From IMG/VR virus record IMGVR_UViG_3300050821_015552, positions 1-64,000 of that record: a stretch of DNA of 64,000 bases; one strand, written 5' to 3'. The position numbers were made by a program, and so were the translations under genes. Below, in pieces: positions 53,960 to 62,232 of this stretch (position 1 is its first letter; every line of letters starts with the position of its first letter). Below the pieces are notes generated by a model. That model was given only the letters and a program-made list of their open reading frames with translations. It made no database searches and was not told where the DNA came from. The stretch is from a virus.

Positions 53960-55327
53960 ATGGCCAAGTATTCGAAGACCGACGAAGGCAGGAAGTCCCA
54001 CAGCCGCACCCTGGACGAGCGCAGCGGCGCGATGCTCGACAGGTTCGTCGACGACCGGGTCCGGCGCTCCGAAGGGGCGATCGGGGGTCGTCATCTCGGC
54101 GCCGGCAAGGCCTGCGATGATCCCTCGCAGATCGCCGCCTCCATCGTCGATGGCCTCAATTGCGGCATCGAGGATCTCGAGGTCGTGGCCGAAAACCGCG
54201 CCTTCTTCGAGGGGCCGCTGACCCCGGCGCAGGCCGGAAACTTCTTCCTTCCGCAGGTCAACCCCTTCGGCATCGGCACCGCGCAGGGCGCCGTGGACCA
54301 GGCGCAGATCAACATCGACGGCAGCGAGATGGACTGCAACGTCCTCATCACGCACGTCTACTTCCACATGGTGCCGCCCAAGCACACCATGACGGTCGAA
54401 GGCGGCTACTGGTCCCCGTCGCCCACCGCCGCCGGCAACGGGCCGGTCGTGCCGGACGCATGGTCGAACGTCGACCAGGCGACCGACGGCACGGGCACCC
54501 TGGGCCTGGGCGCCGGTCAGACCCTGACCAAGGCTTCGCTCGACACGGGCGAGTGGGCCTGCGACTTCTTCTACGACTTCTGCCGCGCCTACGAGTGGAT
54601 CTGGAAGATCGGCAACAACATCCTGATGGAGGCGCCGCTCACCAAGATCGCCTCCATCCGCGGCGCCTCGCAGCCGTGGACCAGCGGTCAGCACCTCAAG
54701 CCCTTCGCCCAGGACGTCGCCGACGCCAACGCGTTTTTCCGCGCCAACGGTGCCAATGGCATCTTCATGCCGCGCAACGCCACGCGCGACGGCTCGGCCA
54801 ACATCACCAGCGGCAAGGCCAACTCGAGCTACTTCTCGCCCTACGGCTACTTCCGCGAGCAGGCCACCATCGGTGGCCCCGGCGTGCAGGAGCTGTGCAT
54901 GAACCCCACGGTCTACGAGCTGTGCACCGCGCAGCTCTTCCCCCGCGGCGTCAAGCTCGGCATGCACTTCGACCTGATCGACGAGTACGCGCAGGCGCGC
55001 TCGGCACGTTCGGCGACCATGAACCAGCTGACCGGCGGCGGCGGGATCGGCCAGATCAACCCGGACGTCAACGTCACGGGGATCGGCTCGGGCGTCGCGC
55101 CCGTGTTCACCGAGCTCACCCAGGCGGCGGCGGACGTGCTCATCCAGGAGCCCGTCGGCCGGGTGCTCTGCAAGATCGGCGACTTCTACCTCGTCGCTGG
55201 CCTGATGGGTCACCGCGTCAGTCAGACGCTCTACAGCAAGATCATCGCCAACGAGTCGGCGGTGTGCGACGCGGTCACGGCGGGCACCTTCGGCCGCCGG
55301 TCGCTGTCGATGATGGCGAGCAAGTAA
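53960..55327 (+). CDS. Probable major virion protein (455 aa)
   Basis: Placed at the head of a block of soluble virion-type proteins, with the very uniform high-GC codon choice expected of an abundant product. Residues 1-45 are a charged, helical arm ending RRSEGAIGGRHLGAGKACDD, the GAG motif at a place where capsid arms are often cleaved. The body (60-455) is mixed beta and Gly/Ala-rich without membrane segments. No HK97-type or double-jelly-roll signature could be confirmed by eye, so the capsid call rests on context. Confidence 0.5.
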   Translation: MAKYSKTDEGRKSHSRTLDERSGAMLDRFVDDRVRRSEGAIGGRHLGAGKACDDPSQIAASIVDGLNCGIEDLEVVAENRAFFEGPLTPAQAGNFFLPQVNPFGIGTAQGAVDQAQINIDGSEMDCNVLITHVYFHMVPPKHTMTVEGGYWSPSPTAAGNGPVVPDAWSNVDQATDGTGTLGLGAGQTLTKASLDTGEWACDFFYDFCRAYEWIWKIGNNILMEAPLTKIASIRGASQPWTSGQHLKPFAQDVADANAFFRANGANGIFMPRNATRDGSANITSGKANSSYFSPYGYFREQATIGGPGVQELCMNPTVYELCTAQLFPRGVKLGMHFDLIDEYAQARSARSATMNQLTGGGGIGQINPDVNVTGIGSGVAPVFTELTQAAADVLIQEPVGRVLCKIGDFYLVAGLMGHRVSQTLYSKIIANESAVCDAVTAGTFGRRSLSMMASK

Positions 55328-55399
55328 CCGGGCAGCCACGCGCAGGCGGGGCGGCGCCCTCGGCCGCCCGCTGCATCCACCCCCTGACCGGAGACTGCC

Positions 55400-55999
55400 A
55401 TGGGCGCCTACGTCGTCGATCCGTACATCCAATGGCTGCTCATGAAGAGTCCCGCGCTGGCCTACGGCGTGGTGCTCTACGGACCGCTGGTCCCGTACCC
55501 GTTCACGATCACGGCCGCCTTCACGGCCGCCGGCAGCCCGTCGCCGATCCTGAACCAAGTGAGCGGCGACGATCCTCTCGACCGGGACATCCTCATCCCG
55601 GCCATCGACGTCGACATCCAGACCAAGGACTTCAACACGGCGAGCATCTTCAAGCCGGAAGCGGACCTGGCCTACGATGAGACGTCGGGCCTGCAGGTGA
55701 CGATCACCCAGCGCGGCGCCTTCGGCAAGCAGTACGACCAGATCCCGCTCAAGGCCGTTCCCAAGACGGTCTCGCGCCTCGATCCGATGTGTCTGCTCGA
55801 GGAGCAGAAGCTCCTGATGTCGTTCTTCGTCACGACGCCCCTGCCGAGCGACAGCACGGTGGTCACCGTGACGATGCTGGGCCTCACGTCCCAGAAGGAC
55901 GCCGTCTTCCGGATGGACACCAACGTCATTTTCGACAAGCTCGAGGCGCTCGGCTATTGGGTCGACCAGGCTCGGTGCTTCTGGCTGAGCGCGAACTAG
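55400..55999 (+). CDS. 199-aa soluble virion-type protein
   Basis: Beta-rich, no membrane segment; GGAGA before ATG. Likely second capsid or cement protein beside 53960. Its short N-terminus (MGAYVVDPYIQWLLMK) has no motif. Family not recognised. Confidence 0.52.
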   Translation: MGAYVVDPYIQWLLMKSPALAYGVVLYGPLVPYPFTITAAFTAAGSPSPILNQVSGDDPLDRDILIPAIDVDIQTKDFNTASIFKPEADLAYDETSGLQVTITQRGAFGKQYDQIPLKAVPKTVSRLDPMCLLEEQKLLMSFFVTTPLPSDSTVVTVTMLGLTSQKDAVFRMDTNVIFDKLEALGYWVDQARCFWLSAN

Positions 56000-56006
56000 G
56001 AGCGCT

Positions 56007-56942
56007 ATGGGCGCCGCCCTCGCCGAGCATCGAACCCGCCAGCGAGTCTCCTCGCGCGGCTTCGATCCGCTCCTGGGCGGCATCGGCCTGCTGGGCAACC
56101 CGAGCGCCGATCTGCTCGCCGCCGGCCTGCGCGTGCCGTACCAGTACACCGGAGCCTTCCGGTCGACGGTGCCCGGCGGGGGCCTCGTGCAGCGCTACCT
56201 TTTTCAGCTCTGCTCCATCGGCATCGGCTCGGGGCTGTGGTTGACCGATCTCGGGCAAATGTCGGTGCTGGGCAGCGAGCAGATGTCTGGCACGACGGGC
56301 GGCGACGCGCCCTCGCCGACCAACCCCATCTTCCCCAACGTCATCGAGCAGACCTCGGCGGCCTTCCGCTTTGCCGACTGCCATCCCATTCGCTGGGGCG
56401 TACGCCGGGTGCACAAGCCTCGCGCCCTGCTCAGTGGTCAGGATCCGCTGTCCACGAGCAGCTTCTCCCGCGGCTGGACCGACAACTCGGGCCTGATCTT
56501 CGAGACAGCGGCGTTTCCGAAGGCCAACCTCGACTGGAAGGGCACGCCGGACAACTATCTCACCCTGGCTGGCTACACCGCCCCCGGCGGGGGCGGGATC
56601 TTCCCGGGTGAGCCGGTCGGCGGGGAGCTCGGGTGCTTCGACTCGCTCGACTTCCGCCAGAACGATCCGAATCGGCGCGCCTTCGAGCCTGTGTGGGTCA
56701 AGCCCGGCGGGCAGCTGGTCTTCTACGCGCTCGTGGACCAGACCAACCCGTCCAGCCGCGCGGTCATCCAGGTGCTCGCGCAGTTCCCGCTGCCGACGAC
56801 AGGCATGCCCGAGAACGCGTTCATCGGCGACTGGCCCGCGACCATCCAGTTCGCCGTCGGCGGCAGCATGACCGTCGAGATGCGCGAATCGGATGGCGGA
56901 CCCATCCCCCGCAGGCGCTACTTCACGGGGGCGCCGTCATGA
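56007..56942 (+). CDS. 311-aa beta-rich virion-type protein
   Basis: AGGAG seven bases before ATG. Mostly strands and turns (WLTDLGQMSVLGSEQM, GQLVFYALVDQTNP, TIQFAVGGSMTVEMRESD), no membrane segment. A jelly-roll-type fold is plausible from the strand density but not proven. Coupled to the next gene by ATGA. Confidence 0.52.
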   Translation: MGAALAEHRTRQRVSSRGFDPLLGGIGLLGNPSADLLAAGLRVPYQYTGAFRSTVPGGGLVQRYLFQLCSIGIGSGLWLTDLGQMSVLGSEQMSGTTGGDAPSPTNPIFPNVIEQTSAAFRFADCHPIRWGVRRVHKPRALLSGQDPLSTSSFSRGWTDNSGLIFETAAFPKANLDWKGTPDNYLTLAGYTAPGGGGIFPGEPVGGELGCFDSLDFRQNDPNRRAFEPVWVKPGGQLVFYALVDQTNPSSRAVIQVLAQFPLPTTGMPENAFIGDWPATIQFAVGGSMTVEMRESDGGPIPRRRYFTGAPS

Positions 56943-57262
56943 GCTTCTCCACCGTCACCTGCGCCTACACGATCAACGCGTCCGGACAGATGACGCCCGC
57001 GCAGCTCGCGGCGTCCATGGCTGCGGCCGACATCCCCATCCCCGTGGAGTTCCTCGAGCTGACGGGCGCCACGGTCACCAGCGACACGACGGCCGCGGGC
57101 GCGACCTCGGCGGCGCGCACGGTCGTCTTCAACATCACCGCGGCGCAGTTCCAGTCGCAGTTCCCCGACGATCCGCTCGGGCCGTTCTGGGGGCTTCTGA
57201 CGCTGCCCATCGCGGAGTACGTCAACGCGCCCGTGCTCGAAGCCTTGCCGGTGGCGGCCTGA
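56939..57262 (+). CDS. 107-aa virion-type protein
   Basis: Starts on an ATGA overlap. Helix-strand mix with Thr/Ala-rich strands (GATVTSDTTAAGATSAARTVVFNIT). Completes the block of soluble capsid-type proteins. Function unknown. Confidence 0.52.
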   Translation: MSFSTVTCAYTINASGQMTPAQLAASMAAADIPIPVEFLELTGATVTSDTTAAGATSAARTVVFNITAAQFQSQFPDDPLGPFWGLLTLPIAEYVNAPVLEALPVAA

Positions 57263-57264
57263 TC

Positions 57265-57849
57265 ATGGACAAGTCGACCAAGGTTGTAATCGGTATCGGT
57301 GGGGGCGTCGTGGCCGCCGTCGTCGTGGCTGCGATCTTCGAGCACTACGCGCACGCTTCGCCGTCACCCCCCGCCCCCGGCACGCTCCTCTGCCCGGACG
57401 GCACTCCCGCGCCCGGCGGCGTCATCACCAACTGCCCTCCGCCGGCCCCCGGCCAGAACCCCTACTCGCCGCCGGGCGGCTGGGTGTACTCGGGCAACCC
57501 CACGACCGACTACCTGCCGAGCGCTCACCTGCTCCTGCAGGTGGACCCCTGCGCCTGCTCGAGCGTGGGTCTGGTGCGTCGCTTCCAGGCCGCTGCGGGC
57601 CTGGTGCAGTCCGGGCAGTCCGACGGCCGCTACGGACCCGACGTCGCCGAAGCGTTGGCGAACGCGATCCAGGACATGGCGTCGCAGGGCTACAACGTCA
57701 GCGGCCTGTCCGCCCCGGTGGCGTGCGAGACGAGCAACGCGCCGCGCCCCTCCTGGTGGGGCCCCACGAACACGGCGTGGCCGGCGAGCGGCCCCAACCC
57801 CTACGAGAATCCCAACTGCCCCGGCGATCCAGGGCCGACGTACGCGTGA
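57265..57849 (+). CDS. Membrane-anchored protein with peptidoglycan-binding-like domain (194 aa)
   Basis: N-terminal helix (VVIGIGGGVVAAVVVAAIFEHY), Pro-rich linker with Cys, then SSVGLVRRFQAAAGLVQSGQSDGRYGPDVAEALANAI, which follows the PG_binding_1 pattern (V..FQ...GL..DG.YGP.....L). It would place a cell-wall-binding module outside the membrane. Cys residues suggest disulfides. Confidence 0.58.
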   Translation: MDKSTKVVIGIGGGVVAAVVVAAIFEHYAHASPSPPAPGTLLCPDGTPAPGGVITNCPPPAPGQNPYSPPGGWVYSGNPTTDYLPSAHLLLQVDPCACSSVGLVRRFQAAAGLVQSGQSDGRYGPDVAEALANAIQDMASQGYNVSGLSAPVACETSNAPRPSWWGPTNTAWPASGPNPYENPNCPGDPGPTYA

Positions 57850-57859
57850 GGAGACGACG

Positions 57860-58222
57860 ATGAACTGGACAGCACTCTCAGGTGGACTCGTCGGCGCCCT
57901 CGCAGGCGCCCTGGCTGGCGGTGGCATCGCCTACGCAGCGACCGACGAGGGCAAGCACGCGACGCCCACGCTGGTCGCTGGCGCGCTCGGTGGCGCGGTG
58001 GTGGGCCTCGGCGGAGCGATGCTCGGCAAGAAGGCCAAGTACAACCGTTGGAACGCGGCCAACCAGGCGTGCCCCGCGGGCCAGGTCGCCGACTACGGGA
58101 CGCTGCAGTGCGTGGCTGCGTGCCCGGACGACAGCATCCCCACCAACGGCGCGTGCACGGGCCTGGTCCCGAGTTCGAGCCTGTTCGGCGCGGGCGGGGC
58201 GCCCGAGCGGCTGGCGGGGTGA
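57860..58222 (+). CDS. 120-aa membrane protein with C-terminal GAG motif
   Basis: Two helices (ALSGGLVGALAGALAGGGIAYA; LVAGALGGAVVGLGGAMLG), then a disulfide-type region (ACPAGQVADYGTLQCVAACPDDSIPTNGAC) and SSLFGAGGAPERLAG at the end. GAGGAGACG before ATG. Confidence 0.58.
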   Translation: MNWTALSGGLVGALAGALAGGGIAYAATDEGKHATPTLVAGALGGAVVGLGGAMLGKKAKYNRWNAANQACPAGQVADYGTLQCVAACPDDSIPTNGACTGLVPSSSLFGAGGAPERLAG

Positions 58223-58234
58223 TAGAAGGAAGCC

Positions 58235-58786
58235 ATGGAAACCGAAGACAAGAGCGAGCCGCAGGAGCAGCGGCAGGTCGGTGCTGGCGCAACGCTTCCG
58301 GGCACCGCCGAGGCGCAGGCGCTGGTGGCGGCCTACCCGGCCGGCGGCTGCACCAACCCGCTGACGGGCGGGGCGTTCTACGACACCGTCAAGGCCTTCA
58401 AGGTCGCCTACAACATCGGCATCAACCTGGGCGACACCTCGGGGCCCAACGGCGACGGTCCCTCGACGACGGCCGGCTACCTGCAGCACAACGGCGACTA
58501 CGACCAGGCGACGGCGGACGCAGTCACTGCGGCCCTGGGGTCGGCGCCGGCACCGTGCGCGGCGAGCGGCGGAGGGGGCGGCGGCAATGTGACGCCTCCG
58601 GCCAACAACAACGTGCCGGCGACCACGGGCGGAATGAGCGGGTGGGTGAAGGCGATCCTATGGGTGATCGCTCTCGCGGGTGCCGTCGGCCTGGGCCTCT
58701 GGCTCTGGAAGACGTTCGGCAGCTCGAGGCCGATGGCGGCGGAGAGCAAGAAGAAGCGCGGCAAGAGGACAGGTAGAAAGCGTTAA
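58235..58786 (+). CDS. 183-aa protein with C-terminal anchor
   Basis: Extracellular-type domain with DTVKAFKVAYNIG, DGPSTTAGYLQHNGDYDQATADAVTAAL, faintly like a peptidoglycan-binding repeat, a Gly/Asn linker, a transmembrane helix (VKAILWVIALAGAVGLGLWLW) and a basic tail (KKKRGKRTGRKR). The basic tail on the far side could touch the genome or cytoplasm. Confidence 0.58.
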   Translation: METEDKSEPQEQRQVGAGATLPGTAEAQALVAAYPAGGCTNPLTGGAFYDTVKAFKVAYNIGINLGDTSGPNGDGPSTTAGYLQHNGDYDQATADAVTAALGSAPAPCAASGGGGGGNVTPPANNNVPATTGGMSGWVKAILWVIALAGAVGLGLWLWKTFGSSRPMAAESKKKRGKRTGRKR

Positions 58787-58797
58787 TGCGTTTGTGG

Positions 58798-58803
58798 TAG
58801 GGT
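58798..58803 (+). promoter_or_regulatory. Leaderless-type -10 box (TAGGGT) before 58811
   Basis: TAGGGT, seven bases, GTG 58811; no ribosome-binding site. Opens the glycan cassette. Confidence 0.5.
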
Positions 58804-58810
58804 CGTTCGC

Positions 58811-60703
58811 GTGGACGACTACCAGAACGGGCTGCCACGTCAGCGCAGGGGCCCAGGCCCCCAGCAGCGCGCACAGCGTGTCCAGCAGCGCAAGGAGTTC
58901 GAAGCGTCGCGCCCAGGCCCGCCCACGCCGCACATCGCCCGCTTGACGGCGATGATCCATGAGCTCGAGGTCCCAGAGGACGTCAAGCTCGTGGCCGGCG
59001 CCCACGCCTTCAACCCCTCGGTGTGCGTCTTCAAGGGCGAGTTGCGGGTGGCGATCCGCCTCTGGGCTCGCGACGTGCCACACTACGCGATCGGTCGCAT
59101 CGACGAGCAATGGCGCCTGGTGGGGGCCCGAACGATGCACGGCGGGCAGTTCGAAGACCTGCGACTGTTCGATCTCGGTGGCAAGCTCGGCGCAACCGCC
59201 ACGGTGGTGGAGCCGCAGTCGACGCGGGTAGCCGTCTTGGAGCTCAACGACCACGGCGACGTCGTCTCGTCGCGCGCGCAGCCGTCGAGCCATGCCGAGA
59301 AGAACTGGATGCCGGCGGTGACCGGGGAGGACCACCTGCGGATCGTCTACAGGACGCAGCCGCCTGTCATCATGGACTACGCCGACGGAAAGGTGTGGCC
59401 CAGCCCACCGGACACGGCCGACTACCAACTCCACGGCGCGATGCGGGGCGGCAGTCAACTCCTGCCGTTCGAGGACGGATGGATCGCGGTCGTTCACGAG
59501 CGCCTGGAGGGCAGCCTCTACGCCCATCGCTTCGTGCGCTTCTCGCAGGATCTGTCGCGCGTGTCGGCCGGTCCCCAGTTTGTCTTCGAGCACGTCGGGA
59601 TCGAGTTCGCCTGCGGCCTGGCCCAGTGGCGTGGGCGATGGATCGTCTCGTTCGGCTCCGAGGACCGGCGCGCACGGATTGCCGTGCTGACGAGCGACGA
59701 GCTCGCAGCCTGGCTACCCGGTAAGCCGTCCACTGCCCTGGCGAAGGGTCGGCGCGTACTGGTCTGCCACAGCTCGCTCGAGCGGTGCGGCGTGCGCGAG
59801 TACGGCCGGCAGCTCGACGCGTCCCTCGTCAAGGCGGGAACCAACCTCTTGCCGTTCACCTACGGCAACGTCCAGGCGATACCCCAGGTCTGCTCAGCCG
59901 GCGACACCCTGCTCGTCCACTACGAGCCGCAACTGTTGCCGCCCGATTTCCTCCATACGCTGGGCGAAATCAAGAAGCGCGGTACCCGCATCGTTCTGTG
60001 CTGCCACTGGTACTCGGAAGGCGCCTTGCGCGATCTGCGTCCCCTGGTGGACGAGGTTGTGGTGCACCGCAGCTACCCCGACGCGGGCCGCGCGACCGTG
60101 ATCCCGCTGGGCTGCCCCGTATACGAGCCGGGAGACCGGGAGGCACTCCGCAGGCGCCTGGGCCTGTCAGGTGTGGTCGTCACGACGATAGGTCTCTTGG
60201 CAGGGTGGAAGCGCATCCCCGAGACGGTGGCGGCCATCGCGCGTCAGGCGCCTGCAGGAGTGACGATCGTAGTGCAGACGCCCCCACCGTCACCGAACTC
60301 GGGCGAAGAGGACCGCTTGCGGTCGGCCATCGCTCCGTTCGGTGACAAGGCCCGCCTGTCCACGCGCTTCCTGCCCGAGACCGATCTACTGGATCTGGTG
60401 CACGCCTCGGACGTGGGCTTCGTGTTTCACGGCGTCCACACCCAGAGCGTTTCGGCCGCGACCAAACAGTTCGTCTCGGCGAGAACGCCGCTGGTCACCA
60501 CCAGCTCCACGCACTCCTCCGATCTGAACGGCGTCCACCGCGTCGACTCGTTCGATCCAGATGTCTTCGCCCGCGAGGTACTCCGGGTGGCCGCAGACGC
60601 GCCACTGTGCGAACGAATGCGAGGGGAAATGGCCGCCGAGTACACGCGACTGAACATGGACGCGGTTGCGGCCCACTACATGGGGGTGCTGTGGTGCAAG
60701 TGA
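58811..60703 (+). CDS. GH130-like propeller fused to GT4-like glycosyltransferase (630 aa)
   Basis: Residues about 45-310 resemble the five-bladed propeller of GH130/GH43-type enzymes: FNPSVCVFKGELRVAIRLW, QFEDLRLFDLGGKLGATAT, EKNWMPAV, LRIVYRTQPPVIMDY. From about 315 a GT-B glycosyltransferase follows: VLVCHSSLERCGVREYGRQL, LGLSGVVVTTIGLLAGWKR, FLPETDLLDLVHASDVGF, GT4-like. Joining a glycan-recognition or phosphorylase module to a transferase is unusual. Could decorate virion proteins or remodel host glycans. Confidence 0.6.
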   Translation: MDDYQNGLPRQRRGPGPQQRAQRVQQRKEFEASRPGPPTPHIARLTAMIHELEVPEDVKLVAGAHAFNPSVCVFKGELRVAIRLWARDVPHYAIGRIDEQWRLVGARTMHGGQFEDLRLFDLGGKLGATATVVEPQSTRVAVLELNDHGDVVSSRAQPSSHAEKNWMPAVTGEDHLRIVYRTQPPVIMDYADGKVWPSPPDTADYQLHGAMRGGSQLLPFEDGWIAVVHERLEGSLYAHRFVRFSQDLSRVSAGPQFVFEHVGIEFACGLAQWRGRWIVSFGSEDRRARIAVLTSDELAAWLPGKPSTALAKGRRVLVCHSSLERCGVREYGRQLDASLVKAGTNLLPFTYGNVQAIPQVCSAGDTLLVHYEPQLLPPDFLHTLGEIKKRGTRIVLCCHWYSEGALRDLRPLVDEVVVHRSYPDAGRATVIPLGCPVYEPGDREALRRRLGLSGVVVTTIGLLAGWKRIPETVAAIARQAPAGVTIVVQTPPPSPNSGEEDRLRSAIAPFGDKARLSTRFLPETDLLDLVHASDVGFVFHGVHTQSVSAATKQFVSARTPLVTTSSTHSSDLNGVHRVDSFDPDVFAREVLRVAADAPLCERMRGEMAAEYTRLNMDAVAAHYMGVLWCK

Positions 60704-61512
60704 CCATCGGCATTCCGACCCTCAACGGCCCCGACAGGCTCTTTCGCTGCCTGCGTTCGATCGGTCAGCACACCTCGTGGGGCTCATGCGGCGACGTCAA
60801 GGTGCTCGTCGTCGATGACGGCTCGACTGAAGAGCTGCTCAAGACGAACAAGGACATGGTGCACATCGCCAGCGGCCTGTACCCGCAGATGGGCCTCGAG
60901 ATGCTCATGCACAACGAGCGGCGCGGCATCGCAAGAGGGTGGAACGCGCTCACGCGTCACCGCGGCAGCGAGGTCGTGGCGCTCATGAACGACGACATCG
61001 AAGTGGTCGACGACTGGCTCGATGTGCTCGTCTATTCCGTCACGAAGAACGGGCATGCCGGCATGGTGGGGCTCAACTCGTACGTCGGCGTGACCAAGGC
61101 CTCCGTGCCGTTCCCGCCACCGCGCGTCGACTACTGCGAGGGCAGGCTCCTGGGCGGCGGCAGCAACGGCCTGGTGTCGTCACAGGGCCCGCTCTTCGCG
61201 TTCCGGCGCGAAATGTTCGATCGCGTCGGCGGGTTCGACGAGCGCTACTTCTGCTTCTACGAGGAGGTCGACTTCGGGATCGCGCTCAGGCAGGCCGGCT
61301 TCCACCACTACATGGCCGACTACCCGCGCGTGTTCCACATGGGCGGAGCGACCAACTCGAAGCCCGAAAACCTGGACGCGGCCAAGCACATGGCCGAGAG
61401 CGCGGAGAAGTTCCGGCAGAAGTGGGGTGCGACGCTCGGCGATCTGCGGGCGGGATTTGGACCGTCGCCCGGGTGCGACGAGTGGAACACGCAGATCAAG
61501 AACTGGAGATGA
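60691..61512 (+). CDS. GT2 glycosyltransferase A (273 aa)
   Basis: VTIGIPTLNGPDRLFRCLRSI, VLVVDDGSTEE, the metal-binding VALMNDDIEV, and FDERYFCFYEEVDFGIALRQ near the end are the classic family 2 order. Start is GTG 60691 or 60694, overlapping the previous gene by about 13 bp. Soluble; transfers a sugar from a nucleotide donor to an unknown acceptor. Confidence 0.82.
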   Translation: MVQVTIGIPTLNGPDRLFRCLRSIGQHTSWGSCGDVKVLVVDDGSTEELLKTNKDMVHIASGLYPQMGLEMLMHNERRGIARGWNALTRHRGSEVVALMNDDIEVVDDWLDVLVYSVTKNGHAGMVGLNSYVGVTKASVPFPPPRVDYCEGRLLGGGSNGLVSSQGPLFAFRREMFDRVGGFDERYFCFYEEVDFGIALRQAGFHHYMADYPRVFHMGGATNSKPENLDAAKHMAESAEKFRQKWGATLGDLRAGFGPSPGCDEWNTQIKNWR

Positions 61513-62231
61513 CGTCTGTGGAGTTTTCGATCTGCATCCCGACCTATCGGGGCGCCGCGCGCCTGGCGCGATTGTTCGAATCGCTGCCCAGAAATCTTGA
61601 CGCCGAGGTGCTCGTCTGGGACGACGGCTCGCCGCCACAAGACGCAAGCGCGATCGAGCGGGTCGTCCCGGCAAACGCTCAGGTACGCCACTCGCTCCGT
61701 AACCGAGGTGCCGTCGCTGCGCTCGAGGAGATGGCGAGCCTAGCGGCTGGCCGGTTCATCCTGCAGCTTGATGACGACGTGCGCTTGCCGCCCGGGTTCT
61801 TCGAGGCGGCCAGGCAACTGCTGGCACTGCCGAACATCGGCGTCCTGTCGTGGCGCAGCTGCGGCATCGACGAGGACCGGCCAGGCGTCGCCGGTTTGCT
61901 CGAGCCGGCGACGGAGCTGGCTGGCTACTGCATGGCCTATCCGACCGAGCTGCGCGACGCGATCGGCGGCATCGACACCCGCTACAAGATGTACTGCTCC
62001 GACAGCGACTTCACACTGCGGGCCATGATGTCGGGGCGGCCATGTTACCGCGTGGGCTGGCCGCTCGTACCGCACGAGGAGCACGGCGTCTACAAAGACC
62101 CCGACAACGAGGGCCTTCGCCGAACGCGTGACGAGGTAGCCCCGCTCGACATGAAGGCGTTTGTCGACAAGTGGGGTGCGGACGGTCAAGAGATGCAGCG
62201 GCGCGCCATCGCGCGTCTGATGGGGGCCTGA
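61509..62231 (+). CDS. GT2 glycosyltransferase B (240 aa)
   Basis: FSICIPTYRGAARLARLFESL, EVLVWDDGSPP, FILQLDDDVRLPPGFF and YCSDSDFTLRAMMSG give the family 2 fold. Shorter than its neighbours. ATG overlaps the preceding stop (TGATG-type). Confidence 0.82.
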   Translation: MTSVEFSICIPTYRGAARLARLFESLPRNLDAEVLVWDDGSPPQDASAIERVVPANAQVRHSLRNRGAVAALEEMASLAAGRFILQLDDDVRLPPGFFEAARQLLALPNIGVLSWRSCGIDEDRPGVAGLLEPATELAGYCMAYPTELRDAIGGIDTRYKMYCSDSDFTLRAMMSGRPCYRVGWPLVPHEEHGVYKDPDNEGLRRTRDEVAPLDMKAFVDKWGADGQEMQRRAIARLMGA

Positions 62232-62232
62232 C

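Noticed and set aside
53558-56149. An 863-codon open frame on the minus strand
   Set aside because: It is antisense to four well-formed plus-strand genes and its translation is Arg/Asp/Val-rich and repetitive, as expected from the complementary strand of GC-rich coding DNA.
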